Origin: JBAVOR01 sp049692255
GTDB taxonomy: Bacteria > Babelota > Babeliae > Babelales > JACPOV01
Direction: 5' to 3'
Assembly: GCA_049692255.1 (NCBI GenBank)
Contig: JBAVOR010000031.1
Span: 25,564 to 89,563 of the forward strand
DNA length: 64,000 nt
Numbering within the stretch: position 1 is the first letter of the stretch; each line of letters opens with the position of its first letter. Made by a program: the position numbers and the translations under genes. The notes beneath the pieces are model-generated. The model was not told where the DNA came from and did no database searches. It saw nothing but the letters and a program-made list of their open reading frames with translations. Below, piece by piece: positions 9,108 through 17,462 of this stretch.

Positions 9108-9989
9108 TTAGTTCAAATCTTCTTCTGTTTCTTCTGCTTCAGCCTTTTTTTCTTCTGGCGATTGTCCGACTTTTTCTCTAGTATCACCCAGCTTTTTCTT
9201 GAGTAGATCAAATAAGCTTTCTTTATTGCTCTTTGTGATTACTTCACCCGCTACAGTAGTTTTTGAAGGTTCCTGCGAACCTACGTTTTTTGTTGTGCCT
9301 GAAGAATATTCTGGCTTCTTGGTTTTTTTCAACTCTTCTTTTTTTCGCTTTTCTTCTTCTTGCTTTGCTATGTCTTTTTTAATCTGCGCCTCTTGCTCTG
9401 GAGTAAGTCCTTCTCCCCACTCGGCTTCTGCCTCTTTATTTATTTGTTCTATTTTTTTTCTTTGTTCCTCGGTTAATTTTTCCTCTCTTTGCTTATCTTC
9501 CTCCGCTTTCTTTTCTTCTTCTTCTTCTAATTTTTTTTCTTTTTCTTTTCTTTTTATATCTAAAATGTTTTCTGCACCAGAAAATCCTTGTTCAAGGATT
9601 GTTTGCGTTTCTGATTTTGTCTCTGTTTTATACTTATTTTTTTCACTCTCCGGCACCGGGTTTAATGACCCTTTTTTTCCAATAATCTCCCCCATATCAC
9701 CCAGCGTAGGGGTCACTTTTTTGGGTTGTTTTTTTAGTTCTTCTTTTTCTGTTTTTTTACCCATGTCTTTTGGTGGCGGTGGTGGTGCATCAGGAATCCC
9801 CGTGATGCCTCCCGCTCCTTCTTTCGAGCCAGTTTTAAAAGGCTCTAATTTCAGTGCGTTATCTAACAAGACAAGCTGTAAGTTTAATGCCTTTAATGCC
9901 TGTACTAATTCATCTGCCTGCAACAAGCTACTGCAGCATACAACGCTGCTTATCAATACAATGATCAATTCCTGCTTTTTCATTTTCAC
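9108..9989 (-). CDS. Secreted Lys/Glu-rich low-complexity protein
   Basis: 293 residues. Signal peptide at 1-25 (hydrophobic ELIIVLISSVVCCSSLLQA), a short Leu-rich helix (ALKALNLQLVLLDNALKL), a Gly/Pro segment with five consecutive prolines, then about 200 residues dominated by Lys and Glu, probably one long charged helix. No family recognised. The order signal, Leu-rich helix, Pro-rich segment is shared with the protein at 12415-13305. The long antisense frame over it is a by-product of the Glu/Lys bias. Confidence 0.8.
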   Translation of the reverse strand: MKMKKQELIIVLISSVVCCSSLLQADELVQALKALNLQLVLLDNALKLEPFKTGSKEGAGGITGIPDAPPPPPKDMGKKTEKEELKKQPKKVTPTLGDMGEIIGKKGSLNPVPESEKNKYKTETKSETQTILEQGFSGAENILDIKRKEKEKKLEEEEEKKAEEDKQREEKLTEEQRKKIEQINKEAEAEWGEGLTPEQEAQIKKDIAKQEEEKRKKEELKKTKKPEYSSGTTKNVGSQEPSKTTVAGEVITKSNKESLFDLLKKKLGDTREKVGQSPEEKKAEAEETEEDLN

Positions 9990-10139
9990 TCTCTTATTTT
10001 AAAACAGATTTTTTATTACTATAGCGCTCTTTTTTGTATGTCTTCAATATTTTTATCTAAAACTAGTTTTTTCACTTTCTAGTTGCAACAACTATGCAAA
10101 TACTTTATCCTAGTACCTATATTTTTCTTGCTTTATTTT

Positions 10140-10230
10140 GGAGAGATGGCTGAGCGGTCTAAAGCGCTTGCCTGCTAAGCAAGAGCTCTCGAAAGGGGGC
10201 ACGAGGGTTCGAATCCCTCTCTCTCCACCA
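10140..10230 (+). tRNA. tRNA-Ser (anticodon GCT)
   Basis: Class II fold: acceptor GGAGAGA/TCTCTCC, anticodon stem CTTGC/GCAAG with loop CTGCTAA (anticodon GCT), long variable arm, T arm GAGGG-TTCGAAT-CCCTC, CCA present. The discriminator is A, whereas bacterial tRNA-Ser usually has G. Reads AGC/AGU. Confidence 0.93.
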
Positions 10231-10359
10231 TACTTCGCCTCCTACTTCACTGAAGTTTCGTAGGACAAGAAGGCTTTCTACTTTGCTAAAGCTTCGTAGA
10301 ACGGGTCGTACCTGTGCTTCGTAGCTGCGAAGCAGCGTAGTAGCATGGCAGGCCATAAT
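10228..10359 (+). repeat. 132-nt repeat B, copy 1, after tRNA-Ser(GCT)
   Basis: Runs from the CCA of the tRNA through CTTCGCCTCC to GGCAGGCCATAAT. It is identical to 11065-11196 except for one base (GCGAAG against GCGAGG). It contains inverted CTTCGTAG/CTACG blocks likely to fold in RNA. The rest of the gap to the next tRNA has no gene. Confidence 0.9.
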
Positions 10360-10436
10360 TCGCCAAACCGTTCTTCGCAACTCGAAGAGCGTCAAAAAAA
10401 GCAGTTTCTTCTTATTCTTTCTTCTGCAATATATAC

Positions 10437-10513
10437 GCGCCCGTAGCTCAATTGGATAGAGCGTCAGACTACGGATCTGAAGGTTGGGGGTTCGACTCCT
10501 CCCGGGCGCACCA
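10437..10513 (+). tRNA. tRNA-Arg (anticodon ACG)
   Basis: Acceptor GCGCCCG/CGGGCGC, D arm AGCTCAATTGGATAGAGC, anticodon stem TCAGA/TCTGA with loop CTACGGA (anticodon ACG, expected to be modified to ICG), T arm with GGGTTCGACTCC, discriminator A and encoded CCA. Reads CGN codons. Confidence 0.94.
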
Positions 10514-10573
10514 ACCTACGCCAAGGCTTCGGTTGGCACGGCCAGGTAGTTGTGCTTACGCTAACAATGAAGT

Positions 10574-10631
10574 TGCGTAGGTTGTCCGCCGAAGTTTACC
10601 GAGCCAGAAGGCCCGGATAAACGGAGGCTGG
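10574..10631 (-). repeat. Family C repeat between tRNA-Arg and GIY-YIG gene
   Basis: Minus strand reads CCAGCCTCCGTTTATCCGGG, hairpin, then CTTCGGCGGAC. It ends 21 bases before the ATG of the GIY-YIG gene. CAACCTACGC at the end of the tRNA-Arg (10512-10521) and GCGTAGGTTG at 10574-10583 form inverted ends around the intervening 52 bases. Confidence 0.7.
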
Positions 10632-10652
10632 ACTATAAAAGATAGAAATACC

Positions 10653-10895
10653 ATGTATTACGTTTACATCATTAGATCTATACCCCATCCAGACCAAATA
10701 TACGTTGGACATACTTCTAATTTAAAAAAACGCTTATCAGATCACAACGCAGGAAACACAAGCCATACAGAAAAATACGCCCCATGGGAATTAATCATGT
10801 ACGTTGCTTTTCAAGACCAGTTCAAAGCGGCTTCATTCGAAAAGTATTTGAAGTCTGGTTCAGGCCGCGCCTTTAGAGACAAGCGATTATTATAA
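10653..10895 (+). CDS. Small GIY-YIG nuclease-domain protein
   Basis: 80 residues making up a minimal GIY-YIG domain: YYVYIIRS at the start, the YVGHTSNLKKRLSDHN block with the catalytic Arg (R27), and the later E (FEKYLKSGSG) that completes the metal site. Single-domain proteins of this YhbQ/UvrC-N-like type are often annotated only as endonucleases; their role is unclear. It sits between two tRNA genes and directly after a family C repeat. A second, diverged member lies at 30190-30477, also beside that repeat. Confidence 0.9.
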   Translation: MYYVYIIRSIPHPDQIYVGHTSNLKKRLSDHNAGNTSHTEKYAPWELIMYVAFQDQFKAASFEKYLKSGSGRAFRDKRLL

Positions 10896-10974
10896 ATTCT
10901 CCTTGCACCTTTTTCCATCTTCAGTACACTAAAGATACTTTTTCTACAATTCTTTGTAATATACGTACTATAAT

Positions 10975-11067
10975 GGAGAGATGGCAGAGCGGTCGAATGC
11001 GGCGGTCTTGAAAACCGTTAGCCCGCTAATACCGGGCTCGTGGGTTCGAATCCCACTCTCTCCTCCA
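10975..11067 (+). tRNA. tRNA-Ser (anticodon TGA)
   Basis: Class II fold: acceptor GGAGAGA/TCTCTCC, anticodon stem GCGGT/ACCGT with loop CTTGAAA (anticodon TGA), long variable arm GCCCGCTAATACCGGGC, T arm GTGGG-TTCGAAT-CCCAC, CCA present. The discriminator is T, unusual for tRNA-Ser. Reads UCA/UCN. Confidence 0.92.
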
Positions 11068-11196
11068 TACTTCGCCTCCTACTTCACTGAAGTTTCGTAG
11101 GACAAGAAGGCTTTCTACTTTGCTAAAGCTTCGTAGAACGGGTCGTACCTGTGCTTCGTAGCTGCGAGGCAGCGTAGTAGCATGGCAGGCCATAAT
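11065..11196 (+). repeat. 132-nt repeat B, copy 2, after tRNA-Ser(TGA)
   Basis: Nearly identical to 10228-10359, starting again exactly at the tRNA CCA. Bases 11197-11374, up to the VOC gene, hold a further CTTCGTAG fragment but no gene. Confidence 0.9.
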
Positions 11197-11374
11197 GACT
11201 CAATTTGCGAAGTATGCCCTTCGTAGCTTTAGCTAATCAGAGACTACGAAATAAAAAATCCATTCAAATTCCACTCGCTTTTTTTATTGCATCTGCATAC
11301 ACTCAACAAAAAAAGAGGTCGTGTATGTGCACATTATTTTTGTATATATTCAACTGTGTTCTTAGGGGTTTTTT

Positions 11375-11761
11375 ATGATTACTCAATGTTCTCATTTAAC
11401 TATTTTGGTACATAATCAAGACGAAGCGCTTACATTTTATACTAACAAATTAGGCTTTAGGTTACATACCGATGCACCGTTTGGGCCTGAGCGATGGCTT
11501 ACCGTTTGTCCAGAAAAAAATCCTGACATGGAATTTGTACTTGCGCTCGCGCAAAAAGACGAAGATAAAGCACTCGTGGGCAAACAAGGGGGAAGTTATG
11601 GCATAGGCATACTCCTTACCAATGACGCGTTTGGTGACTACAAGAAATTTAAGGACGCAGGTATTACTATGATTGGTGAACCGGTAAAAGAAATCTGGGG
11701 AACAGGGTTTGGTATTAAAGATTTATATGGCAACACGCTTTATATCAATGAGCCAGCATGA
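11375..11761 (+). CDS. VOC-superfamily (glyoxalase-like) protein
   Basis: 128 residues forming one vicinal-oxygen-chelate module pair: HLTILVHNQDEALTFYTNKLGF at the start is the classic first half and GTGFGIKDLYGNTLYINEPA the second half, with His8, a central Glu and the terminal Glu as likely metal ligands. Activity cannot be assigned; relatives include glyoxalases, dioxygenases and antibiotic-binding proteins. Its stop overlaps the start of the LysE-type exporter in an ATGA, so the two are translationally coupled and may act on the same toxic metabolite. Confidence 0.88.
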   Translation: MITQCSHLTILVHNQDEALTFYTNKLGFRLHTDAPFGPERWLTVCPEKNPDMEFVLALAQKDEDKALVGKQGGSYGIGILLTNDAFGDYKKFKDAGITMIGEPVKEIWGTGFGIKDLYGNTLYINEPA

Positions 11762-12402
11762 ATATAATTGCTACGGTGAGTATTTCCGTACTTACTAATT
11801 TCTTAAAAGGCGCTCTCACCGGCGCTTTTATTGCTATTCCCGTAGGGCCCATAGGTATTGTTTGTTTGCGGCGGTTACTCACACAAGGAGCGTTGATGGG
11901 TATTGCATCAGGCTTTGGCAGCGCTACTGCTGATGCACTGTACGCAGTTATTGCTCTCCTTGGTCTTTCGGTAGTGGCACCATTCTTACAAGCACACACT
12001 ACCTTCTTTCGTATCGCAAGTGCCCTCTTTTTATGCGCACTTGGTCTTAAAATTTGCATATCTCGCACGCCTCATGTGCAAGGGGTACGTGCACCGAGTA
12101 TTGTTGAAGCATATTTTTCTACCTTTTTTCTAACGGTTGCCAACCCACTTCTTATTTTTTCCTTTGCTACGCTGGGCACTTTGTTAGACATAGAATATGC
12201 AGCACGCTCATGGCAAATGTTAATTTCTGTTACTAGTGGCGTCTTTTGCGGATCTGCTGCATGGTGGGTTATTCTTGGCATTATTGTAGCAGGACTTGAT
12301 TGGGAACTGAACCCTTCGTGGCTGCGCGTTATTAACACCGTTTCTGGATTATTAATTGTACTTGCAAGCATTGCAGTGCTGGTCAGCGTATTTTTTGCGT
12401 GA
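11758..12402 (+). CDS. LysE-family exporter
   Basis: 214 residues with six hydrophobic helices. The N-terminal GAFIAIPVGPIGIVCLRRLL and the following GIASGFGSATADALYAVIALLG match the conserved start of LysE/RhtB amino-acid exporters. A second-half block, TFFLTVANPLLIFSF, matches the conserved NP motif. It starts inside the stop of the VOC gene. Likely exports an amino acid or related small molecule across the inner membrane. Confidence 0.87.
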   Translation: MNIIATVSISVLTNFLKGALTGAFIAIPVGPIGIVCLRRLLTQGALMGIASGFGSATADALYAVIALLGLSVVAPFLQAHTTFFRIASALFLCALGLKICISRTPHVQGVRAPSIVEAYFSTFFLTVANPLLIFSFATLGTLLDIEYAARSWQMLISVTSGVFCGSAAWWVILGIIVAGLDWELNPSWLRVINTVSGLLIVLASIAVLVSVFFA

Positions 12403-12414
12403 GACACGCAAACA

Positions 12415-13305
12415 TTAATAGCCCAACTTTTGACTTAACAACTTTTCATATGCACCAACGCCGAATTTACTATTAAAATAATCGATGGCTGCTTGGGATA
12501 CACCTGTTTGTCCTGAAGACTCCCACGGTGAGTGGTACGAGGCAACAACGAGGAACGCATCTTGCCCCCATGCATCAACTGCCTTTTTAATTACCACTAA
12601 ATCAAGTGTTGGGGAACGCTCTGAAATTTTTACAAACTGACTCGTATTGGTAATGTACGGTTGATATTTGCTGTAAATCTCCCACGCAATATCAACTGAT
12701 GAACGAGGTTTGCTAAAATCAGGAGATTTGCCTTCTTGCAAACGCTTTACATTTTCTTGCCCCAGAAGTAAGTCTTCACGGATTTTAGCTGCCGATGGCG
12801 ATCCGGTATACTGCTCAAGGCCACTAGAAACGTGAAAAATAGTCTGCCATACGTTGCTGCTATCTTTTATTGTAAGTATCCGTTTAGGATCTTGCATAAA
12901 ATAGTCACGCCATTCAGATACGGTACGTGGCGTTTCGTCTATTGCTGACACCACTACTGCTGGTTCTTCTTTTTTAGGCCCTTCAGGAGCAGCAGTGGGC
13001 ACTTTTGTTTCCGGCGCGCCAGCTTTTGTTAAATCAATGGGCGCCCACGGCGGCAATGGCACACCGTAAGGCCCCATTGCTGGTGATGGTTTTTCTTTGG
13101 TTCCTACAATAGGATTGGGATACAGTGGAGCAGTACTGGCCGGTTTTTTTGAAATAACAGGTGGTACTGCTTTTGCAGGTACGGGTACGGGTAATTGTAA
13201 CGCCGTCTGCAACTGCTCTAATGCGCGCTTAAGCTGGCGCAATTCAGTTTCGAGTGCATTCAAGGAACTGCAGATACATAAACAGACAAGTACCAATACG
13301 AACAT
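12415..13305 (-). CDS. Secreted Pro-rich protein, unknown function
   Basis: 296 residues. Signal peptide (MFVLVLVCLCICSSLNA), a short Leu/Gln-rich helix (residues 19-38), about 85 residues rich in Pro and Lys, then a compact C-terminal domain of about 165 residues with several Trp and Tyr. No family recognised for the C-terminal domain. GAGAG precedes the ATG. The front half resembles the protein at 9108-9989 in layout; the back half is different. Confidence 0.8.
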   Translation of the reverse strand: MFVLVLVCLCICSSLNALETELRQLKRALEQLQTALQLPVPVPAKAVPPVISKKPASTAPLYPNPIVGTKEKPSPAMGPYGVPLPPWAPIDLTKAGAPETKVPTAAPEGPKKEEPAVVVSAIDETPRTVSEWRDYFMQDPKRILTIKDSSNVWQTIFHVSSGLEQYTGSPSAAKIREDLLLGQENVKRLQEGKSPDFSKPRSSVDIAWEIYSKYQPYITNTSQFVKISERSPTLDLVVIKKAVDAWGQDAFLVVASYHSPWESSGQTGVSQAAIDYFNSKFGVGAYEKLLSQKLGY

Positions 13306-13409
13306 ATGCTTACTCTCTTTTTACGTAATAATTATTAGGTCTCTTTTGAACCCCTACAGCATGATCTTACATGCGTTCAACCACGGAGCGCATGAGCTTC
13401 CAAAGAGAC

Positions 13410-13793
13410 CTACTGTTTTGCCATGGTAAAATTACCCGCTGCATCACGATTAATCACACAAGTTACCGACCCGCAAATCCAACTTGCTTGATTGTTCGTT
13501 AAAAGCCAGTTACCGGGCGCCGCCCCTGATTCATCGCGCACATATAGATCTCCGCAGTTGGCAGGGCGTGCAGCAGGCACATTGAGCACCGCTTTGCCAC
13601 CGTTTGGCGTAATATTATCTTTTGAATCAACAGTAGTACCTACGCCACCGCTAACTATAAACTTGATTGCCGCTCCAATTGCTCCCTTTGATTGATTCAC
13701 TACTGTTATGGTAAATGCACTATTTGCTGCCTGGCAAACACCCACCATTCCTATTGCACCACTCACCATTGCCACCATCAATAGTCGCTTCAT
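13410..13793 (-). CDS. Small secreted beta-rich protein
   Basis: 127 residues with a clear signal peptide (ends GVCQA, cleavage about residue 22). The mature part is short, rich in Gly, Ala, Asn and Thr with alternating hydrophobic strands and three Cys that could form disulphides. The ATG has a GGGGGAGATTGT stretch upstream. No family recognised; periplasmic or secreted. Confidence 0.8.
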   Translation of the reverse strand: MKRLLMVAMVSGAIGMVGVCQAANSAFTITVVNQSKGAIGAAIKFIVSGGVGTTVDSKDNITPNGGKAVLNVPAARPANCGDLYVRDESGAAPGNWLLTNNQASWICGSVTCVINRDAAGNFTMAKQ

Positions 13794-13965
13794 ACAATCT
13801 CCCCCTTTTTACTTACTTTTTTAAACCCATCTTCACTGTATCATAAAAAATAGCCTAACTGCAATAAAATTACAGGTGGGCGCAAAAAGGGGCTATGGGT
13901 ATTTAAAAACAGCATTTTTTAGGCTATACTACTATGAGTTATGCTCTTGTTTAAGGAGGTTTTTT

Positions 13966-15537
13966 ATGACACGTGCTCCCATTGCTGTTGTTCGTACCCT
14001 TGCTACCCTCACCATTCTTGGTGTTTCTATTCTTGTGTTACAAGGGCCGAGCGCATCACCGCACAAGGAGGGGATCATTAGTTCACATAACGCCACACCT
14101 CAAAGAACACCTATTCACGCGCACGACAAGAGAGGGGAATCAGGAGCGCCATCAACCCAAGTTACTGCTGAGCAGAAAAAGATAGGGTATCAAACCGTTA
14201 CTGTCGAGCACACCAACCATGCGTTAGCACACAACAATGCTATACCCGATTGGTTGAACGGTACCTTTTATTGCAATGGACCGGCACGCTTCGAAGTTGG
14301 CCAACACGCATTTGATAAATGGTTTAACGGATTTGCAATGGTGCATGCAATTACTATTGCTAATAAAGAAGTAACCTATAGCAACAAATTTATTGCCGGC
14401 ACCTATCACGCACAAGCAATTAAAACGGGTAAACTCCCTGCTTCTACACAAGAAAAATCATCATCATTTTTTTCAAAAATGTCATCGTTCATGAGCACGA
14501 GACCACCATATGATAATGCAAATGTGAACGTCATAACACTCAATAAACAGATTATTGCATGTACCGAAACACCGCACGCATTTGTGATCGATCCGCGTAC
14601 CGCTGATACTCAATGTCCATTTAAATATGCAGACAGTGTCGAATCACACGTATGCACACCCCACCCCATTACAGATCCGGACACCAAAGAACATATCAAC
14701 GCGATGATAACATTCGGTAAAACGAGTAGCTACGGAGTATACACCATAGCACCAAACAGCAGCACCCGTACGGTGCTTGCAACGGTTAACACAGACACTC
14801 CTGCATACCTGCATAGCTTTGCAGCCACCAAAAAGCACATAATTCTCATTGCACAGCCACTGCGCACTACAGGCATGGAACTCGCATTTTCAACAAAACC
14901 ATTTTTACAGAACTTTAGCTGGTATAATCAAAAAGTAGAATTGATTGTGATTGATCGCGCAACCAAAAAACAGACGATTATACCGGTCGATCCGTTTTTT
15001 TTCTTCCACACGGTCAATGCGTACGAAAATCAGGCTAATACTATTATTGACTTAATAACGTACACAGACGCAACGGTGCTTGATAATATGAAGTTGTCTT
15101 ATTTACGTACGAACGTGTGCAGCAAGCCAGGGACATTATCGCGTATTACCATTGATGCTGCCAAACAAACAGCGTCAATCAAAAATCTTACTGCTCAACA
15201 GATGGAAACGCCAAAAATTAATGAGTTGTATCGCATGAAGCCGTACCAATGGCTCTACGCAGTCTCTGCTGATGACAGCACGCTTTTAAAATATTCGGTC
15301 ACCAAAAATGAGATGGTACATTGGCATGCGCACGGCTGTTTTGTCAACGAACCAACTTTTGTGCCCAAACCAAATGCAAGCCGCGAAGACGACGGAGTAG
15401 TTCTTTCAATGCTGCTCGATACCCATAAAAAACATTCTGCACTGCTCATATTAGACGGCATCACATTTAAAGAAATTACGCGCATCCCATTGCCCCATTG
15501 CGTACCGTTCGGTTTTCACAGTACATTTATAGCATAA
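13966..15537 (+). CDS. Carotenoid oxygenase (RPE65/CCD family), exported or anchored
   Basis: 523 residues from an ATG preceded by a strong AAGGAGG; a longer frame from 13876 has no such site. An N-terminal hydrophobic stretch (about residues 5-27) is a signal or anchor. The catalytic part carries the family hallmark PDWLNGTFYCNGPARFEVG and HAFDKWFNGFAMVHA. All four iron-binding histidines expected in this seven-bladed propeller are visible: H233 (TPHP), H283 (YLHSF), H348 (FFHTVNAYEN) and H518 (GFHSTFIA at the C-terminus). Family members cleave carotenoids or stilbenes with oxygen. Motifs around the second to fourth His look closer to the animal BCO/RPE65 branch than to typical bacterial enzymes, which could mean transfer from a host. 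No carotenoid genes are in the window. Confidence 0.9.
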   Translation: MTRAPIAVVRTLATLTILGVSILVLQGPSASPHKEGIISSHNATPQRTPIHAHDKRGESGAPSTQVTAEQKKIGYQTVTVEHTNHALAHNNAIPDWLNGTFYCNGPARFEVGQHAFDKWFNGFAMVHAITIANKEVTYSNKFIAGTYHAQAIKTGKLPASTQEKSSSFFSKMSSFMSTRPPYDNANVNVITLNKQIIACTETPHAFVIDPRTADTQCPFKYADSVESHVCTPHPITDPDTKEHINAMITFGKTSSYGVYTIAPNSSTRTVLATVNTDTPAYLHSFAATKKHIILIAQPLRTTGMELAFSTKPFLQNFSWYNQKVELIVIDRATKKQTIIPVDPFFFFHTVNAYENQANTIIDLITYTDATVLDNMKLSYLRTNVCSKPGTLSRITIDAAKQTASIKNLTAQQMETPKINELYRMKPYQWLYAVSADDSTLLKYSVTKNEMVHWHAHGCFVNEPTFVPKPNASREDDGVVLSMLLDTHKKHSALLILDGITFKEITRIPLPHCVPFGFHSTFIA

Positions 15538-15566
15538 AAAAGTCTCTATTTCGCTATTGCATAGCT

Positions 15567-15596
15567 ACAAAAAAAGGCCCGCTTTTAACGGGCCTT
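15567..15596 (-). terminator. Intrinsic terminator after the BI-1 gene
   Basis: Perfect 8-bp stem AAGGCCCG/CGGGCCTT with a 7-base loop (15574-15596). Read on the minus strand it is followed by seven T, so it ends transcription of the BI-1 gene. Read on the plus strand it could also weakly stop the carotenoid oxygenase transcript. Confidence 0.8.
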
Positions 15597-15630
15597 CGCT
15601 ATTTTCTTTAGTCCAAAAAAACTATTAGCT

Positions 15631-16329
15631 CTAGTCGTTACGCTTGTTGCCACCCAGTAAACGGAGCAAGAATAGAAACAAGTTAATAAAATCGAGATAC
15701 AGGGTTAGCGCCCCGAGCAATGACGCCTTTTGTTCAATATCGCCACCGGCATAAAACGTTTGACCAATCTGTTTTAACTTTTGATTGTCATAGGCAATTA
15801 ATACCGTAAATATCCCTACTCCAATGAGCGAGATAATATAATCAAGCCCGGCACTTTTCATAAAAATGTTGACGAGCATGGCAATCAAAATTCCCCAGAC
15901 TGCCATTTGTGCAACTGACCCTGCAGCAGTCAGATCTGCCTTAGTAAAATACCCATACAGCGCCATTGCGGTAAACATTACTGTCGTAATGCTAAACGCC
16001 AACACAATCGCTTCAAGGCGATACACATAAAAAATAGAAGAAAGTGTTAACCCGGTCAAAATTGCATAAGCAATAAATATAGATACGGCAGTCGCAAAGC
16101 TCATGCGAGTAATAAGCCCTGCTAATGCAAATACGAGTAATAGTTGTGCACCCATGAGCACAAATGGAATGATTGAACCACGAAACAAATAGTTAAATAA
16201 GCTTGGGTTGTTAAATACATACAGAGATGTCGCAGCGGTTAATGCTAGTCCAGCTGCCATCCAGCCATAGACTTTATACATAAATTGCCGCGTTGCCTCA
16301 ACTAAGTTGTATTGTGCATATTGGTTCAT
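15631..16329 (-). CDS. Bax inhibitor-1/YccA-family membrane protein
   Basis: About 232 residues with seven hydrophobic helices. The N-terminal FMYKVYGWMAAGLALTAATS and the C-terminal IAYDNQKLKQIGQTF followed by ALTLYLDFINLFLFLLRLLG are diagnostic of the BI-1 (UPF0005) family; the Asp residues in the last helices form the proton/calcium gate in structurally known members. Bacterial relatives interact with FtsH or leak calcium. Start chosen at the ATG at 16329, which has AAAGGG upstream; the longer frame adds 21 residues with no support. Confidence 0.92.
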   Translation of the reverse strand: MNQYAQYNLVEATRQFMYKVYGWMAAGLALTAATSLYVFNNPSLFNYLFRGSIIPFVLMGAQLLLVFALAGLITRMSFATAVSIFIAYAILTGLTLSSIFYVYRLEAIVLAFSITTVMFTAMALYGYFTKADLTAAGSVAQMAVWGILIAMLVNIFMKSAGLDYIISLIGVGIFTVLIAYDNQKLKQIGQTFYAGGDIEQKASLLGALTLYLDFINLFLFLLRLLGGNKRND

Positions 16330-16526
16330 AATAACCCTTTCGAAAGTTTGAAATATGGAACCTTTTTTACTCTTTGTTTTTAAGGATAACAAAAATTAAT
16401 TTTTTTTTCTATTGCTGCCATTTTAATGTATATTTTGCAAAATGAGCAAACTATTGCACATAGGAGCTTACCTCAGTAGGCTGGCTATATTAAGCGAATA
16501 TTTTGCGCTCTTAAAAGGAGAAACGT

Positions 16527-17045
16527 ATGAAGCACATGTATCGCATAGTTGCAGCCATCTCTTCCCTTTGTTTGCTCAGCTTCTCTGATGGCAATCGCGC
16601 CAAAACAAAGCCGACAATAAATGTATACGGCACTATTGTTGATGCCGCAGGCAATACATACGCGGCAGAGAATATTACCATTGCCGGTTCTTACCGCCAG
16701 ATTGTAATGTATATAAAACCAGAAAAAACATCTCAATTGCCCGAACATGAAGTAAAAATCGATTTGCCCGACATACACAGCATCACTGTCATGAGTAAGC
16801 CGGATGGAAAACCAGTTAATTACCAACAAAGAACATATGTAGCTGTTTCTATTAGTTCACCGGGAGACACACATACGCACAACACATATATCATTGAAAA
16901 AGCAAAACGGTTACGTTTTGATATACAACACGCATCAGGGCAATCTTCTCATGAAACCCCTTTAACCGAAATTACGAGTATTACCATTGCCGGACACCGC
17001 CGCAACAATGAACCGGATACCAAAGACTTGCCTGCCCCTTTGTGA
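16527..17045 (+). CDS. Secreted hypothetical protein
   Basis: 172 residues. Signal peptide (RIVAAISSLCLLSFSDG) and a strong AAGGAG before the ATG. The mature part looks beta-rich with repeated hydrophobic strands and ITI/ITS motifs, ending in a charged Arg/Asn/Asp-rich tail. No family recognised. It sits 53 bases upstream of thioredoxin on the same strand. Confidence 0.78.
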   Translation: MKHMYRIVAAISSLCLLSFSDGNRAKTKPTINVYGTIVDAAGNTYAAENITIAGSYRQIVMYIKPEKTSQLPEHEVKIDLPDIHSITVMSKPDGKPVNYQQRTYVAVSISSPGDTHTHNTYIIEKAKRLRFDIQHASGQSSHETPLTEITSITIAGHRRNNEPDTKDLPAPL

Positions 17046-17098
17046 TATACTTTTACTTGGTTACTGTTTTACCATTTTGCTAATGCAAAGGATCTGTT

Positions 17099-17422
17099 AT
17101 GCCAAAAACGATTACCAAAGATAACTTCCAAACGGAAGTGTTGAACGCAACAAAACCAGTCGTCGTTGACGTGTTTGCACCGTGGTGTGGCCCGTGCCAG
17201 CATATGATGCCTACTTTTGAAGAAGTAGCCCAAGAAACGTCCGACAAATATATCCTTGTTAAACTGAACGTTGATGAATCGCGCGAACTGGCCATGCAAT
17301 TTGGGGTTACCTCTATTCCAACACTCCTCTTTTTCAACAAAGGTACGCTCCAAGGGCGCCATACCGGCTACATGGAAAAAGAAGAGATCCTGGAAAAAAT
17401 TGAATCTATTTTTGGTGCATAA
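17099..17422 (+). CDS. trxA: Thioredoxin
   Basis: 107 residues, the standard length for thioredoxin 1. Active site W29-C-G-P-C33, the buried Asp at the end of the first strand (VVVDVF), and the cis-proline motif TSIPTLLFF are all present. It reduces protein disulphides in the cytoplasm. AAAGGAT precedes the start. The next gene begins 40 bases downstream on the same strand. Confidence 0.95.
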   Translation: MPKTITKDNFQTEVLNATKPVVVDVFAPWCGPCQHMMPTFEEVAQETSDKYILVKLNVDESRELAMQFGVTSIPTLLFFNKGTLQGRHTGYMEKEEILEKIESIFGA

Positions 17423-17462
17423 CACAACGGTACAGCTTCATTTAAAAAAAGGAGCGGCACAT

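Noticed and set aside
9199..10002. 267-residue plus-strand frame, Ser/Phe-rich
   Set aside because: Exact antisense of the Lys/Glu-rich secreted gene; its composition is simply the complement of GAA/AAA codons, and no ribosome site is present.
10159..10395. 78-residue minus-strand frame after tRNA-Ser(GCT)
   Set aside because: Lies on the tRNA and repeat B; the same kind of peptide is produced wherever the repeat is present.
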